Origin: Kistimonas asteriae
GTDB lineage: Bacteria > Pseudomonadota > Gammaproteobacteria > Pseudomonadales > Endozoicomonadaceae
DNA length: 64,000 bases
Reading direction: 5' to 3'
Assembly (NCBI RefSeq): GCF_018263925.1
Contig: NZ_JAEVHF010000020.1
Span: 1-64,000, forward strand
The position numbers and the translations under genes are program-made. Shown here in pieces: positions 17,002 to 26,251 of the stretch. Position 1 is the first letter of the stretch; each line of letters begins with the position of its first letter. The notes under the pieces are model-generated. The model saw nothing but the letters and a program-made list of their open reading frames with translations. It was not told where the DNA came from and made no database searches.

Positions 17002-17191
17002 GTCGCTCTCCAACACTCATTTCTCAAACGAATTTTTATATAAAAATGAGCTTAACCAACTCTCTCTTCTAAAGCACGAACCTGTTCCCCCCCTTAAAAC
17101 AGGACGCATTCCAAAATGGGCGAAGAGCGCTTTTTGCGTTTCCCTGCTGTCTTGTTAACGTCTTAGGATCGCCCTTTATATTGGCTGTTGA

Positions 17192-18616
17192 TTACTTCAG
17201 GTCTTTGTAGTTCTTATACAGCCTGTTCATGATTTTCGTGCATCCCTTATCATCAAAATACCTTTTCATATCCTTATGGGTTTCCTTCGCCAGAAAGCCA
17301 CCGATCAATAATCCCTGCCCCAGGGTTTTGATGGTGCTTGTCGTCTCTCCAGCTGCATTCATGGAGTCATACCAACCATAAGGCGTCTCTATTTGGGGAA
17401 AGGTTTTCCTGGCTTCTAAAGCCATCTCAATCGCCACGTCGGGATCGACCATATAGGCTAGCCCGATCGTTCTCGGCGTTGCAGCATCATACGGTGTGTT
17501 TTCTTTTTTAAGGGAAAGTGCCGGTACACCAAAATTGTAATACCCGCCATGGATTCCGGTACAGGCGCTTAACATGAAAGGTAGATTGTGTGCCTTCCTG
17601 AAATCGTTATGTGCTCTGACGAAGTTTTTAAAATAGCGAAAGGCATCGCCTGTAAATTTCTCCTGGTCCAGCCAGATCATGGGTACCGTTGGATAATACA
17701 GCGCGCCTGATCCACTCTGTAACGAAACAATCTCCTCGCCAGTTGTCAGTTGATAATCCGTGATATCCAGCACCAGGCGCGTAAAGGCGGTTTCCGGGAT
17801 CGCCGCGTTTCCCAGGTCCTTCGTCAATAAAATACCTGCGATTACCCCAGGCATGGCCTCCTCAACGAAAGCGGTAGTATGCCGTTTGAACTTCTGAAGC
17901 TTGGTATCCCAACTTTTATGCATCAACCCTTCAGCCGGGTCATAGAATTTACTCCAACCTACCGCCTGCCTTTTCAGCAAATCACTGGCCAGCTGTGTAA
18001 TCTCTTGCCTGACGGGATCCTCTGAATCGTTATAAGCGCCAATGATGGCCATTAACGTAAATACCAGCTTGGAATTGTTGGCGGTTGAAACCGTATCCGT
18101 GCCATTTTTAAAATCCTTTAGGATGTAGTGCCCCCCATGCAAAAGCCCCTCCCAGCCACTCAAGGTAAATAACGTACTCAGTACTTTCTTTATTCTTTCG
18201 TGGGCCTTGGTTGTGTATTCCCCACCCACCTTGGACATTTCCAGAAGTATTGTTAAATAGGTCGAGATATATGTTGTTTTCACATAGTCCCTTCGACCGA
18301 TAATTTCCCCGGTTTCCCTGTCTACCTCGATATTCCCATAGGGGAAACCTGACACCGGTTCTACACCGACTCCATCCCTGAAGTAATTTAAATTATTGTC
18401 CAATACTGCCCTGATCTCCTGTGGAAAAACTCTATGCCTTACCTTCAGGTGGTCTATTCTGTCGACCGTTCCGGAAACATCGCCCAGGCCAGTATTCAAG
18501 AACCCTCTATCCTGAATCCATTTATCACTTGCTCCCCATGCAGCCGAGCACAATAACAGGCAGAAAGAAAAAACAATCCGCAAACTAATACCAGAAAACA
18601 CATACAGAGACTTCAT
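17192..18616 (-). CDS. Secreted protein, probable (alpha/alpha) toroid glycoside-hydrolase-like
   Basis: Start ATG 18616 (474 aa) directly precedes a Sec signal peptide ending in SAAWGA-SD. The mature protein is rich in paired helices and conserved-looking aromatic and acidic motifs: SGWEGLLHGGHY, ACTGIHGGYYNFGVPAL, GLAYMVDPDVAIEMALEA and the closing GWYDSMNAAGE...LGQGLLIGGFLA. This order, ending in an active-site-like loop and a QG(L/M) helix, resembles glucoamylase-like DUF3131-type and related GH toroid families. I cannot assign a GH number. A periplasmic or secreted glycan-degrading enzyme is the best guess; a catalytic acid cannot be pointed out with certainty. It is monocistronic. Confidence 0.6.
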   Translation of the reverse strand: MKSLYVFSGISLRIVFSFCLLLCSAAWGASDKWIQDRGFLNTGLGDVSGTVDRIDHLKVRHRVFPQEIRAVLDNNLNYFRDGVGVEPVSGFPYGNIEVDRETGEIIGRRDYVKTTYISTYLTILLEMSKVGGEYTTKAHERIKKVLSTLFTLSGWEGLLHGGHYILKDFKNGTDTVSTANNSKLVFTLMAIIGAYNDSEDPVRQEITQLASDLLKRQAVGWSKFYDPAEGLMHKSWDTKLQKFKRHTTAFVEEAMPGVIAGILLTKDLGNAAIPETAFTRLVLDITDYQLTTGEEIVSLQSGSGALYYPTVPMIWLDQEKFTGDAFRYFKNFVRAHNDFRKAHNLPFMLSACTGIHGGYYNFGVPALSLKKENTPYDAATPRTIGLAYMVDPDVAIEMALEARKTFPQIETPYGWYDSMNAAGETTSTIKTLGQGLLIGGFLAKETHKDMKRYFDDKGCTKIMNRLYKNYKDLK

Positions 18617-19197
18617 AATCAGTACCACGATGTTTCAGGAAGAAGGCTCTCCCTCAATATAACCGACGACTCAATGGTAACGTACGCATTCCACACGAAG
18701 TGAGCGCCAGCCATTGGACGACACATGCACAACAACTATAGTTCAGTGTTGAAATAGCCATTGGAATGTTCCCTCCCTCACTTCTGTCTGAATTCCGCAA
18801 AGTAAAAACGGATTCATCACGTCGGATATTTATAGTGATTTGCAAACAGCGCATGTTCTAAATCCAAACACTTCCACCTTAAAAAACTGTCCAATACTGA
18901 AAATCGCATCGTCGACAGAAATAGTGTCAGAAGCGTAGTTTTTGCTTGCTGCCAGCGTGGTTGCGCCTTACTCTCTCTCCTGCATGTGATCCGTAGCCTG
19001 CTATTACGCTTCCGGTCACAGTATGTCGGTTTACAGCTATATCGGTGACCGCGTACGGGAGTTAGCCTACCCTCTCAAGCTCCCTTGCAAAATGTGACGC
19101 TGAACGTTTTTATCCCTGACACACGTCTGGTGAATCTTCTCCCTCACCTATTAGAAAACGATGTCACTGAACCACCTTTACGACAAGGTACACGTAG
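18617..19197. other. Intergenic region between divergent genes
   Basis: About 580 bases separate the secreted toroid protein (minus) from the dedA-type gene (plus). A small hairpin, GGTGA/TCACC, lies about 60 bases before the dedA start. A 66-codon frame on the minus strand has no binding site and no protein character. Nothing else could be supported. Confidence 0.3.
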
Positions 19198-19875
19198 ATG
19201 CTTGATTCCTTTGTATCTATTTTCTTAGCCCTGTGGCATCAGGATTTTGTCGCCCTGCAGAACCCTGAAAGCATGGTCATGATCTATGTTTGCCTGACCT
19301 TTGTGATCTGGCTTGAGAGTGCCTTCCTGCCTGCCGCACCGCTGCCCTGTGACAGCGTGGTGATACTGGCCGGTACCCTTGGCGCCATGGGTGTGATTGA
19401 TTTTAAGACCATTGTAGTTTTATTGATTCTGGCAGCTGCCATAGGCAGCTGGTTCGCCTACCTCCAGGGACGATGGCTGGATCACCTGCCACGCGTCAAA
19501 GGCTGGGTGCACAAGGTGCCTGCACACCGGATGCAAACCGTTGATAACTTGCTGAATCGCCATGGTGTGATTGCCCTGTTCGTTGCCCGGTTCATTCCCG
19601 TCGTTCGATCGCTGTTACCGTTAATGATGGGATTGCGGGTCAAGAACCAGAGTCGCTTTTTCCGTTTCGCCGGGCTCAGCGCGGCAGCCTGGGTGGTGCT
19701 TCTGACAGGTATCGGTTACACGCTGACACTCCTGCCCGAGAACATTGCCCGCATCACCACTATGGTGTTGATGATTGCGCCGTTTGCGACCCTGGGACTC
19801 GCCATCGTGAGTGTGGCCACAGGTTCGGTCATTCGTCGCTATAAGAAAGCGCCCCCACTGCCTGCGGTTGAATAA
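19198..19875 (+). CDS. DedA family inner-membrane protein
   Basis: The 225-residue protein has an ATG start preceded by AAGG. It shows the DedA/SNARE-associated layout: an N-terminal re-entrant or membrane segment containing ESAFLPAAPLPCD, a motif around GSWFAYLQGRW, the signature VARFIPVVRSLLPLMMGL, and two C-terminal helices. DedA proteins are half-type transporters linked to undecaprenyl-phosphate or phospholipid recycling and proton-motive-force-dependent drug tolerance. The ARFIPVVR motif carries the two conserved arginines needed for function in E. coli YqjA/YghB. The C-terminus is basic (RRYKKAPP). The following gene is convergent. Confidence 0.85.
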   Translation: MLDSFVSIFLALWHQDFVALQNPESMVMIYVCLTFVIWLESAFLPAAPLPCDSVVILAGTLGAMGVIDFKTIVVLLILAAAIGSWFAYLQGRWLDHLPRVKGWVHKVPAHRMQTVDNLLNRHGVIALFVARFIPVVRSLLPLMMGLRVKNQSRFFRFAGLSAAAWVVLLTGIGYTLTLLPENIARITTMVLMIAPFATLGLAIVSVATGSVIRRYKKAPPLPAVE

Positions 19876-19952
19876 ACCGTTGGTACAGGCTTCTGCAGTA
19901 TCAAACTGCAGACGCCTGGCAGTCATTGACCGCTCATCAGGCATCGCTGATG

Positions 19953-21296
19953 CTAACCCCATAATTTCTGCCCAAGAACCTTAACCATAATACCCGGCGC
20001 CAGCAGCACCAGCGGGCTTTTCAAATAGGTAAAGACTTCAATAAACCGTTGATGTACCACCCTGTCCCTGCCTGCCAGCTTCATGAGCGCCTTGAGGTAA
20101 CCATTGGTCATACCAAGACAAAGCGGGCGCTTTCCCCGGGTTTCCGGATAGATGAAATCAGGGCAGGCAGCCATGTGCCAGGGAACAGCCTTTCCCCTGG
20201 CTATCATTTTTTGTAACTGCATCATACTGGAGGCGGATAAGTCAGCAGTCGACTTTTCCAACACGCTTCGGAGTGCCTGCACATCTTTTAATGCCGCCGT
20301 TATCCCCTGTCCGTAGATCGGATTAAAACTGCATACGGCATCACCAATGACAACAAAATGGCCAGGCCATTGTTCCATACGGTCATAACGCCGCCAAAGA
20401 CTCCCAGGGCACCGATAACTGCACGGTTCGCCTACCGGTATGGCTTGCTTGAGCACCCTGTAGATATCCGGCTGCGGCAGGGATTGGGCAAAGTCCAGAT
20501 AGCCGTCCAGCGCCATAGGCGCCACTTCCCCACCACCTCCCACCAGGGTAGCCATCCACTCATTGCTCCCAATGGGATAGATCAACCCGCCCCGCCGGTC
20601 ATTGGGAGGTTCCGCATAAATAGACAGAACCTTCCAATCCAGCGCATCGGACACTGCGGGAGGGAATCTGAAACGACGGGTGGTGTAGGCAACCTGGACA
20701 CTGATCTCATCCTGCACGACACGGGCAATACCGGCGTTCTCCAGCCATCGAGGTGTGTGGGTGCCGCGCCCACTGGCATCAATCACCAGTTCGGCTGCCA
20801 GTTTATGGGTAATGTCAGCATTCTCACTGCCTGGCACCTTGTAGCAAACACCCGCAACGTGGTGCCCTGATGCAGACATGAACAGGCCTGTCACTCTCGC
20901 CGGACTTTCAATCCGGATATTGTCGACAGCCAGCACCGATTGACGCACCTGCCATTCAAACCGGGAGCGATAGCACCAGCCCATGTCGATACCGGAATGA
21001 AACCGGGTCTTCCACACACCGAACTGGAACCACTTCAGTTCACTGGCAGTATCTGCCGGGACAAGCCCAAAAGCTTCCAGATCAATCGACGGTAAATCAA
21101 GCAACTGTTTCAACAGTTCAACGCCGCTGGGCAGCAATACGTGAGCATGAGCCCCCTGCCCCACCCCTTTATGAAGACCGTTCTCGTCGTTCAGCGTGTC
21201 CTTTTCCAGCAGGATCACTTCCTCAAAAAAGGGCGCTATCGCTTTAGCCGCCACCAGCCCCGCCACACTACCGCCAATCACCACTGCCCGCTGCAT
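19953..21296 (-). CDS. FAD-dependent oxidoreductase (aromatic hydroxylase / geranylgeranyl reductase-like)
   Basis: I start at ATG 21296 (447 aa); the longer TTG start adds six residues. The N-terminal VVIGGSVAGLVAAKAI is a GxGxxG-type FAD-binding motif. The second FAD motif GDAVCSFNPIYGQGITAAL, with its conserved GD and P, is typical of the PHBH/UbiH/geranylgeranyl-reductase superfamily. DASGRGTHTPRWL is also characteristic. A GxGxxH-like segment (GVGQGAHAHVLLP) recalls tryptophan-halogenase-like and polyprenyl-modifying relatives. The C-terminal 100 residues are a helical cap. The substrate is unknown: hydroxylation or saturation of a lipid or aromatic compound. It stands alone, and the neighbour zntB is divergent. 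Confidence 0.8.
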   Translation of the reverse strand: MQRAVVIGGSVAGLVAAKAIAPFFEEVILLEKDTLNDENGLHKGVGQGAHAHVLLPSGVELLKQLLDLPSIDLEAFGLVPADTASELKWFQFGVWKTRFHSGIDMGWCYRSRFEWQVRQSVLAVDNIRIESPARVTGLFMSASGHHVAGVCYKVPGSENADITHKLAAELVIDASGRGTHTPRWLENAGIARVVQDEISVQVAYTTRRFRFPPAVSDALDWKVLSIYAEPPNDRRGGLIYPIGSNEWMATLVGGGGEVAPMALDGYLDFAQSLPQPDIYRVLKQAIPVGEPCSYRCPGSLWRRYDRMEQWPGHFVVIGDAVCSFNPIYGQGITAALKDVQALRSVLEKSTADLSASSMMQLQKMIARGKAVPWHMAACPDFIYPETRGKRPLCLGMTNGYLKALMKLAGRDRVVHQRFIEVFTYLKSPLVLLAPGIMVKVLGQKLWG

Positions 21297-21595
21297 ACTG
21301 CCTGTCTCGATCAAACGGAAAAAGAATGTCGCCTGAATACCGGTGATCTGCTGCCAATAGCCCAGCTACCTGCGACAGATGACAGCGAATCAGTCTAAAA
21401 GTAGTTAACCTCGGGGGATTGCAGCGTTATTCTCATGGATTTCTGAAGACTGATAGCCCTATGTATTTTCATTCTCTCCCAGCGCCTTGATCTTCTCTTT
21501 CATCAATGTTGGCTACCCTTAGCCACAGCCTGCTGATGATTGCAGGGATATAACATCCGGGTTGCTAGTCATTGCCTGAGAAAGAAAGGTAAGCC

Positions 21596-22561
21596 ATGTC
21601 CCATTGCTTTGTTTATGGTTTTATTCTGGATAGACAATCGAATGCTCAACCACTGACATCGGATCAAATCTGTCACTGGCATACAGGCGATGGTCTGCTT
21701 TGGGTACATTTGGACTATACGAACCGAGACGCTCAGGAATGGGTCAATAACAGTAACCTGCCCGATAATGCAAAATCATTATTACTTGCCAGGCGTACGC
21801 ACACCGGCGCACACCGAACCCGGGATGGACTACTCCTCTCCCTGCGCGCGATCAACCTGAAAGCAAGCCCGAAAGAAGACGATATGACATCAGTTCGAGG
21901 CTACTTTACCCCACACAGCATTGTTACCGTCTCAAACCAGACGATAGCTGCCGTCAGCAGTATTGCGAAACATATTCAGGAGGGGTTTGGTCCCCAGACC
22001 ACGGGGAGCTTTATCATCGCGCTCTGTGACCGACTGGCAAATCATAAAATCACCCTGATAGACCTGCTGGATGACAGTGTGACAGACCTTGAAGACAGGG
22101 TGCTGACCGAGCATGATCCGGCGCTGCACAATGATATTGCCGTGATCCGTCGGCAGGCTGTCTATATCCGGCGTTATGTTGCTCCTCAACGCGATGCCCT
22201 GATCAAACTGATGACCACGGAAACGCCCCTGCTCAGCCTGACTGACCGTCAGAAATTACACGACATCAAGGATAAGCTCACCCACGTCATTAATGACCTT
22301 GATGCCATCCGTGAACGCGCCAATGTCACCCAGGAAGAGCTGATGATTTTGCAGTCGGATGCCTTGAACCAGCGGGTCTATCTTCTCTCCCTGTTCACAA
22401 CCATTTTCCTGCCGTTGAGTTTTCTGACCGGCCTTCTCGGCGTCAACCTGGCCGGTATCCCCGGCTCTCAGGACGAACGCGCCTTCTTTATTTTCTGCGC
22501 CGTGCTCTTCTTGCTGTTTCTTTTGCAACTCCTGTTTTTTTATCGCCGAAAATGGTTATGA
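21596..22561 (+). CDS. zntB: ZntB/CorA family divalent-cation transporter
   Basis: A start at ATG 21596 follows AAAGG. The 321-residue protein has a large N-terminal cytoplasmic domain (about 1-255), with the long helix at about 190-260, and two C-terminal membrane helices. The inter-helix signature is GVNLAGIPG rather than the GMN of CorA; this GxN-x-GGIPG-like loop is typical of ZntB. The C-terminus is basic (YRRKWL). E. coli ZntB moves Zn2+ and is a homopentamer; proton-coupled uptake has been shown for it. The neighbours do not include other metal genes. Confidence 0.88.
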   Translation: MSHCFVYGFILDRQSNAQPLTSDQICHWHTGDGLLWVHLDYTNRDAQEWVNNSNLPDNAKSLLLARRTHTGAHRTRDGLLLSLRAINLKASPKEDDMTSVRGYFTPHSIVTVSNQTIAAVSSIAKHIQEGFGPQTTGSFIIALCDRLANHKITLIDLLDDSVTDLEDRVLTEHDPALHNDIAVIRRQAVYIRRYVAPQRDALIKLMTTETPLLSLTDRQKLHDIKDKLTHVINDLDAIRERANVTQEELMILQSDALNQRVYLLSLFTTIFLPLSFLTGLLGVNLAGIPGSQDERAFFIFCAVLFLLFLLQLLFFYRRKWL

Positions 22562-22647
22562 CGCTGGGCATTATCGCAGTGATGGCCTGGAGGACTCATA
22601 GTGTATGGTTTCCCCCTTACCTGCCCCTGAAAAAATCCTGCGCAATC

Positions 22648-24060
22648 TCACACCATGAATCCCATAACGCCAAAACCAAACAGGGACAAACCGGCAGACA
22701 CCAACGCATAGGGCAACTGGGTACGTACATGATCAATGTGATCTGTCGCTGAGGCCATTGAAGCAACAATCGTGGTGTCACTGATAGGCGATGCATGGTC
22801 ACCAAATACGCCCCCCGATAAGACTGCAGCGATGAACGGTGCAAGAGGCGCTGACACAGCCTGGGCCAGCGGAACAGCGATGGGCATCATAATCGCGAAC
22901 GTGCCCCAGCTGGAGCCAACCGAAAACCCGATCATCGCAGAAAACAAGAACAACAGCGGTAGTAACAATGCCACTGGAAAATCATGCCCCATTTTTCCCG
23001 CAACGTACTGCCCCGTCTGCAACGCCTGAGTGGCATTCCCCAGTGCCAGCGCCAAAAGCAGGATTAGCGCCAGAGGCATCATGCCCGAAGCCCCTTTCAT
23101 GAACACACTGGTCAGCTCAGTGAGCGATAATTGTCGGTTAAGTAACGCCAGAAGACAGGCTAACATGACGGCAGCCAGTGCTGCAGACAACACACTGGCA
23201 GAGCCGGAACCTTTCAGGAAATCCCCCTGCCCGGTGATCCACAGCCCCAGTGGCATCGCCACCAGCATGACCGCTACCGGCAACAGCATACTGATAGCAC
23301 TGGGCTTCAGACTGGCGTTTTCCTCGAAGGTAAACAGGGATTGATCGATCAACGGTATCCTGCCCGGTGCAAGCACGCGCCCCCCCGCCGCTCTCTGCTC
23401 TGCCGCTTTCATCGCCCCCATGTTCCAATCAAACCGTATCACTCCGGCCGAGAGGATTAACGAAAAAATCGCATACAGGTTGAGCGGTATGGCGTATAAC
23501 AAGACGCTAAGGGGATCCGCGACCCCCATATTGCCCAGCAGAACCAGATTGAATGCTCCCCAGCCATTGAGTGGAATCAGCATGCATACAGGCGCGGAGG
23601 TCGCATCGATGAGGTAAGCCAGTTTTTCCCGGGACAAGCGAAAACGATCAAACAGGGGGCGTGAAACAATGCCCGCTACCAGTATCGTTAAATTCGCCTC
23701 AATAAAAATGACTATACCAATAAACCAGGCCAACCATTGTGCTCGCCTGCGATTATTCGCCCAACGCCTTCTTTCCAGCCAGTTGATAAAACCGCACACG
23801 CCCCCTGTGGCTTCCAGGATAGCAATTAACCCGCCAATGACAAACGTATAGAAAATAACACGTGTATCATCCGGGGATTGAAAGACCTGTATGACTGCAT
23901 CAAGGCTATGAGCCAGGCCGTTGAACAGTGCACCGTCCAGCAGGATCGTGTGACCAAACCAGATACCTGCAATCAGAGATAGATACACCTGCCGGCTTGT
24001 GATCGCCAAGGTAATAGACAATAGTGGCGGCAATACAGAACTCACGCCCAGATCAGCCAT
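22648..24060 (-). CDS. NhaC-type Na+/H+ antiporter family protein
   Basis: The 470-residue protein has about 11-12 membrane helices and belongs to the ion-transporter superfamily that includes NhaC. Matching segments are FIEANLTILVAGIVSRPLFD, SAPVCMLIPLNGWGAF and the C-terminal SSWGTFAIMMPIAVPLA...GDHASPISDTTIVAS, where GD..SPISDTTI is a diagnostic motif. A start at ATG 24060 is preceded by AGGA. The family exchanges Na+ for H+ or for malate or lactate; the ion pair cannot be set from sequence. It is monocistronic, with about 300 bases of upstream intergenic DNA. Confidence 0.85.
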   Translation of the reverse strand: MADLGVSSVLPPLLSITLAITSRQVYLSLIAGIWFGHTILLDGALFNGLAHSLDAVIQVFQSPDDTRVIFYTFVIGGLIAILEATGGVCGFINWLERRRWANNRRRAQWLAWFIGIVIFIEANLTILVAGIVSRPLFDRFRLSREKLAYLIDATSAPVCMLIPLNGWGAFNLVLLGNMGVADPLSVLLYAIPLNLYAIFSLILSAGVIRFDWNMGAMKAAEQRAAGGRVLAPGRIPLIDQSLFTFEENASLKPSAISMLLPVAVMLVAMPLGLWITGQGDFLKGSGSASVLSAALAAVMLACLLALLNRQLSLTELTSVFMKGASGMMPLALILLLALALGNATQALQTGQYVAGKMGHDFPVALLLPLLFLFSAMIGFSVGSSWGTFAIMMPIAVPLAQAVSAPLAPFIAAVLSGGVFGDHASPISDTTIVASMASATDHIDHVRTQLPYALVSAGLSLFGFGVMGFMV

Positions 24061-24377
24061 GTTTCTCTATCCTGAATTTATGAGGTAAGAAATATAGTGG
24101 ATCTTGTTAACGAACGACTGAGTAAATCTTATTCAGCAGGCATGGCTTTCATTTCAATGTCGACATGAATTTTTTAACGATCGTAATGATTACAATTCCC
24201 CCTTCAATAACTCGTGCAAAGTCACAGGAAAAAGCAACAGGACTCTAATAATCATCCGCATTATTTTTTCTGATAGATCAAGAGCAGACCCACTGTATAA
24301 GTCGCTAACAAGATGGAGAACTCCCTGAAGAGCCGTTATGATGTGCTGAGATAACAATCAAAAACAAGGGCTATCCC
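24061..24377. other. Divergent intergenic region upstream of the DUF4124 gene
   Basis: About 317 bases. It contains the 11-base palindrome GTAATGATTAC (24183-24193), which could be an operator, but I cannot match it to a known regulator. No coding frame was seen. Confidence 0.25.
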
Positions 24378-24944
24378 ATGCGCTCATTCAGGCAGGCATT
24401 GCTGGCCATCACGCTGCTTTCATTATTCATGTCACCGCTGGCATCTGCCAACTCGGAGATTTATCGCGTCGTTGAAAAAGATGGCTCTGTCGTTTATACC
24501 GATGAACCGGCACCTGATGCAGACGCCGAAGCCGTTGAGCTGAAACCGATACAGATTGTACCGACCCTGGCTCCCGCTAAATCCGGATCAACCGGAAAAG
24601 AAGAAGCAGCAACACCGAACTACGCAGCGTTAACCATCACGACACCGGAAGAAAAGGAAAACCTGCGTAACCCCACTGAAATCACCGTGAAAACCAATAT
24701 CAGCCCCGAGCTGCTTAACGGACACTATATCCGCCTTATGCAGAATGGTAGAGAGGTTGGCCTCAGCAAGGATGGCACCTTCATCATCAAGGAACCCTAC
24801 CGGGGTGAACATACCCTGACAGCGCAAGTCGTCGACAAGCGTAAAAAGGTATTACTCACCAGTACGCCCCGCACCATTTATGTCTATCGTCACTCAGCCC
24901 TGTTCAATCCCCAGCCCACGCCGCCTATTGCACCAGCGCCCTGA
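24378..24944 (+). CDS. DUF4124 domain-containing secreted protein
   Basis: The 188-residue protein has a Sec signal peptide (about 1-24, ending ASANS). It has a DUF4124 domain at about 27-60 (IYRVVEKDGSVVYTDEPAPD), then a linker and a beta-rich domain (about 85-170, ITTPEEKENLRNPTEITVK...). Genes of this family commonly sit just before glnL-glnG in Gammaproteobacteria, as here. A terminator hairpin separates it from glnL. The function is unknown; periplasmic location is inferred from the signal peptide. The C-terminus is proline-rich. Confidence 0.82.
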   Translation: MRSFRQALLAITLLSLFMSPLASANSEIYRVVEKDGSVVYTDEPAPDADAEAVELKPIQIVPTLAPAKSGSTGKEEAATPNYAALTITTPEEKENLRNPTEITVKTNISPELLNGHYIRLMQNGREVGLSKDGTFIIKEPYRGEHTLTAQVVDKRKKVLLTSTPRTIYVYRHSALFNPQPTPPIAPAP

Positions 24945-24976
24945 AGCCGGGCCAGACGTTAAACATAACTCTCAAA

Positions 24977-25003
24977 CAAAACGCACCTTATTGGTGCGTT
25001 TTG
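24977..25003 (+). terminator. Intrinsic terminator between the DUF4124 gene and glnL
   Basis: CAAAACGCACC (24977-24987), loop TTATT, GGTGCGTTTTG (24993-25003): an 11-bp perfect stem whose distal arm ends in four T. It lies about 30 bases after the DUF4124 stop. Confidence 0.75.
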
Positions 25004-25094
25004 CAATCTATGTCAAAATGGCATGCCCTAAAAAGTATCACACTGGCATACAACACAGGCACCAGGCGGGTAGTGCACAATATAATCCCGGTAC

Positions 25095-25110
25095 TGGTTT
25101 GCTTCTTGCA
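25095..25110 (+). promoter_or_regulatory. Sigma-54-like promoter element (-24/-12) upstream of glnL
   Basis: TGGTTTGCTTCTTGCA has GG and GC separated by exactly ten bases, as sigma-54 promoters require, and TTGCA at -12. It lies 20 bases before the glnL start. A TATAAT at 25081-25086 could be a sigma-70 -10 box, but I see no good -35. In enterobacteria glnLG is driven from glnA and its own weak promoter, so autoregulation here is inferred from sequence only. Confidence 0.35.
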
Positions 25111-25129
25111 TTAATCGGGGGAGTGCAAC

Positions 25130-26251
25130 ATGCAACCGGATTATCCACAAGAATTATTACTGCCCATGTATCAGACATTACTGGAAAACCTGACCACAGC
25201 CGTACTGGCCTTTGATGCAGGATTGCAGCTCCAGTATATGAATACGGCTGCAGAAACCCTGATAGAAGCTAGCGACCGGCAACTGCATGGACTGCATATC
25301 GATGAACTGTTCCGCGAAGAACCACCCGCCACGGAACACCTTCAGCAGGTTCTGAGCAGCGCCACCAGCTATACCAAGCGAGAAGCCAAACTGCAGCTGC
25401 CCAATGGCAGTACCCTGACCGCCGATTACACGGTCACGCCGGTGACCGAGAATGGCCATACAACACTATTAATGGAACTCCAGCCACGGGACCGCCTGCT
25501 GCGGATCACCCGCGAGGAAACCATCAAGACCCGCCAGGAAACGGCCAAGATCCTCGTGCGTGGTCTGGCCCATGAAATCAAGAATCCGCTCGGCGGCATT
25601 CGTGGTGCCGCCCAGCTGCTTGCCCGGGAATTACCGGATGAATCCCTGAAGGATTATACCAACGTCATCATTGAAGAAGCGGATCGCCTGCGCAACCTGG
25701 TCGACCGCATGCTGGGGCCGATCAAACCGCCCCAGCTGGCTGAAGTGAATATCCACGAAGTGCTGGAACGGGTCTGCAGTCTGATTGATGCGGAAACCGG
25801 CGGCCACATGACCCTCACCCGCAACTATGACCCCAGCATTCCTCCCATCGCCGCCGATGCCGAGCAGCTGATTCAGGCCACCCTGAACATTGTGCGTAAC
25901 GCCATGCAGGCCATCAGCCAGCATATGCCCCTTAGTGACGGCAACATTACGCTGAAGACCCGGATCATGCGGCAATTCACCATTGGCAATGTCCGTCACC
26001 GGCTTATTTGCCGTCTGGATATTATCGACAACGGCCCCGGCATTCTTTCCGACATGGTGGAAAACATGTTTTACCCCATGATCAGCGGCCGGGCTGACGG
26101 CACCGGTCTGGGACTCAGTATCGCCCAGTCCATTATCACCCGGCACAGTGGCGCCATTACCTGTGAAAGCGAACCCGGGAAAACCGTATTCTCCCTGTTC
26201 ATCCCCTTTGAACAGCCAGACAGACAAGCAGATGCAGGAGCAGCACCATGA
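25130..26251 (+). CDS. glnL: Nitrogen regulation sensor histidine kinase NtrB
   Basis: Start ATG 25130 is preceded by GGGGGAG. The 373-residue protein has an N-terminal PAS domain (about 10-115), a HisKA domain with the phosphorylation site VRGLAHEIKNPLGGIRGAA (H148), and a HATPase domain with N box (NIVRNAMQAI), G1 (DNGPGI) and G2 (GTGLGLSIAQSI). There is no membrane segment, as expected for cytoplasmic NtrB, which receives nitrogen status through PII (GlnB) and phosphorylates or dephosphorylates NtrC. The last four bases overlap the glnG start (ATGA), so the pair is translationally coupled. glnA is not within the window. Confidence 0.95.
   Translation: MQPDYPQELLLPMYQTLLENLTTAVLAFDAGLQLQYMNTAAETLIEASDRQLHGLHIDELFREEPPATEHLQQVLSSATSYTKREAKLQLPNGSTLTADYTVTPVTENGHTTLLMELQPRDRLLRITREETIKTRQETAKILVRGLAHEIKNPLGGIRGAAQLLARELPDESLKDYTNVIIEEADRLRNLVDRMLGPIKPPQLAEVNIHEVLERVCSLIDAETGGHMTLTRNYDPSIPPIAADAEQLIQATLNIVRNAMQAISQHMPLSDGNITLKTRIMRQFTIGNVRHRLICRLDIIDNGPGILSDMVENMFYPMISGRADGTGLGLSIAQSIITRHSGAITCESEPGKTVFSLFIPFEQPDRQADAGAAP

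Noticed and set aside
24183..24193. Palindrome GTAATGATTAC as a Fur or Zur box
   Set aside because: Too short for either consensus; no metal gene is directly downstream on the plus strand.
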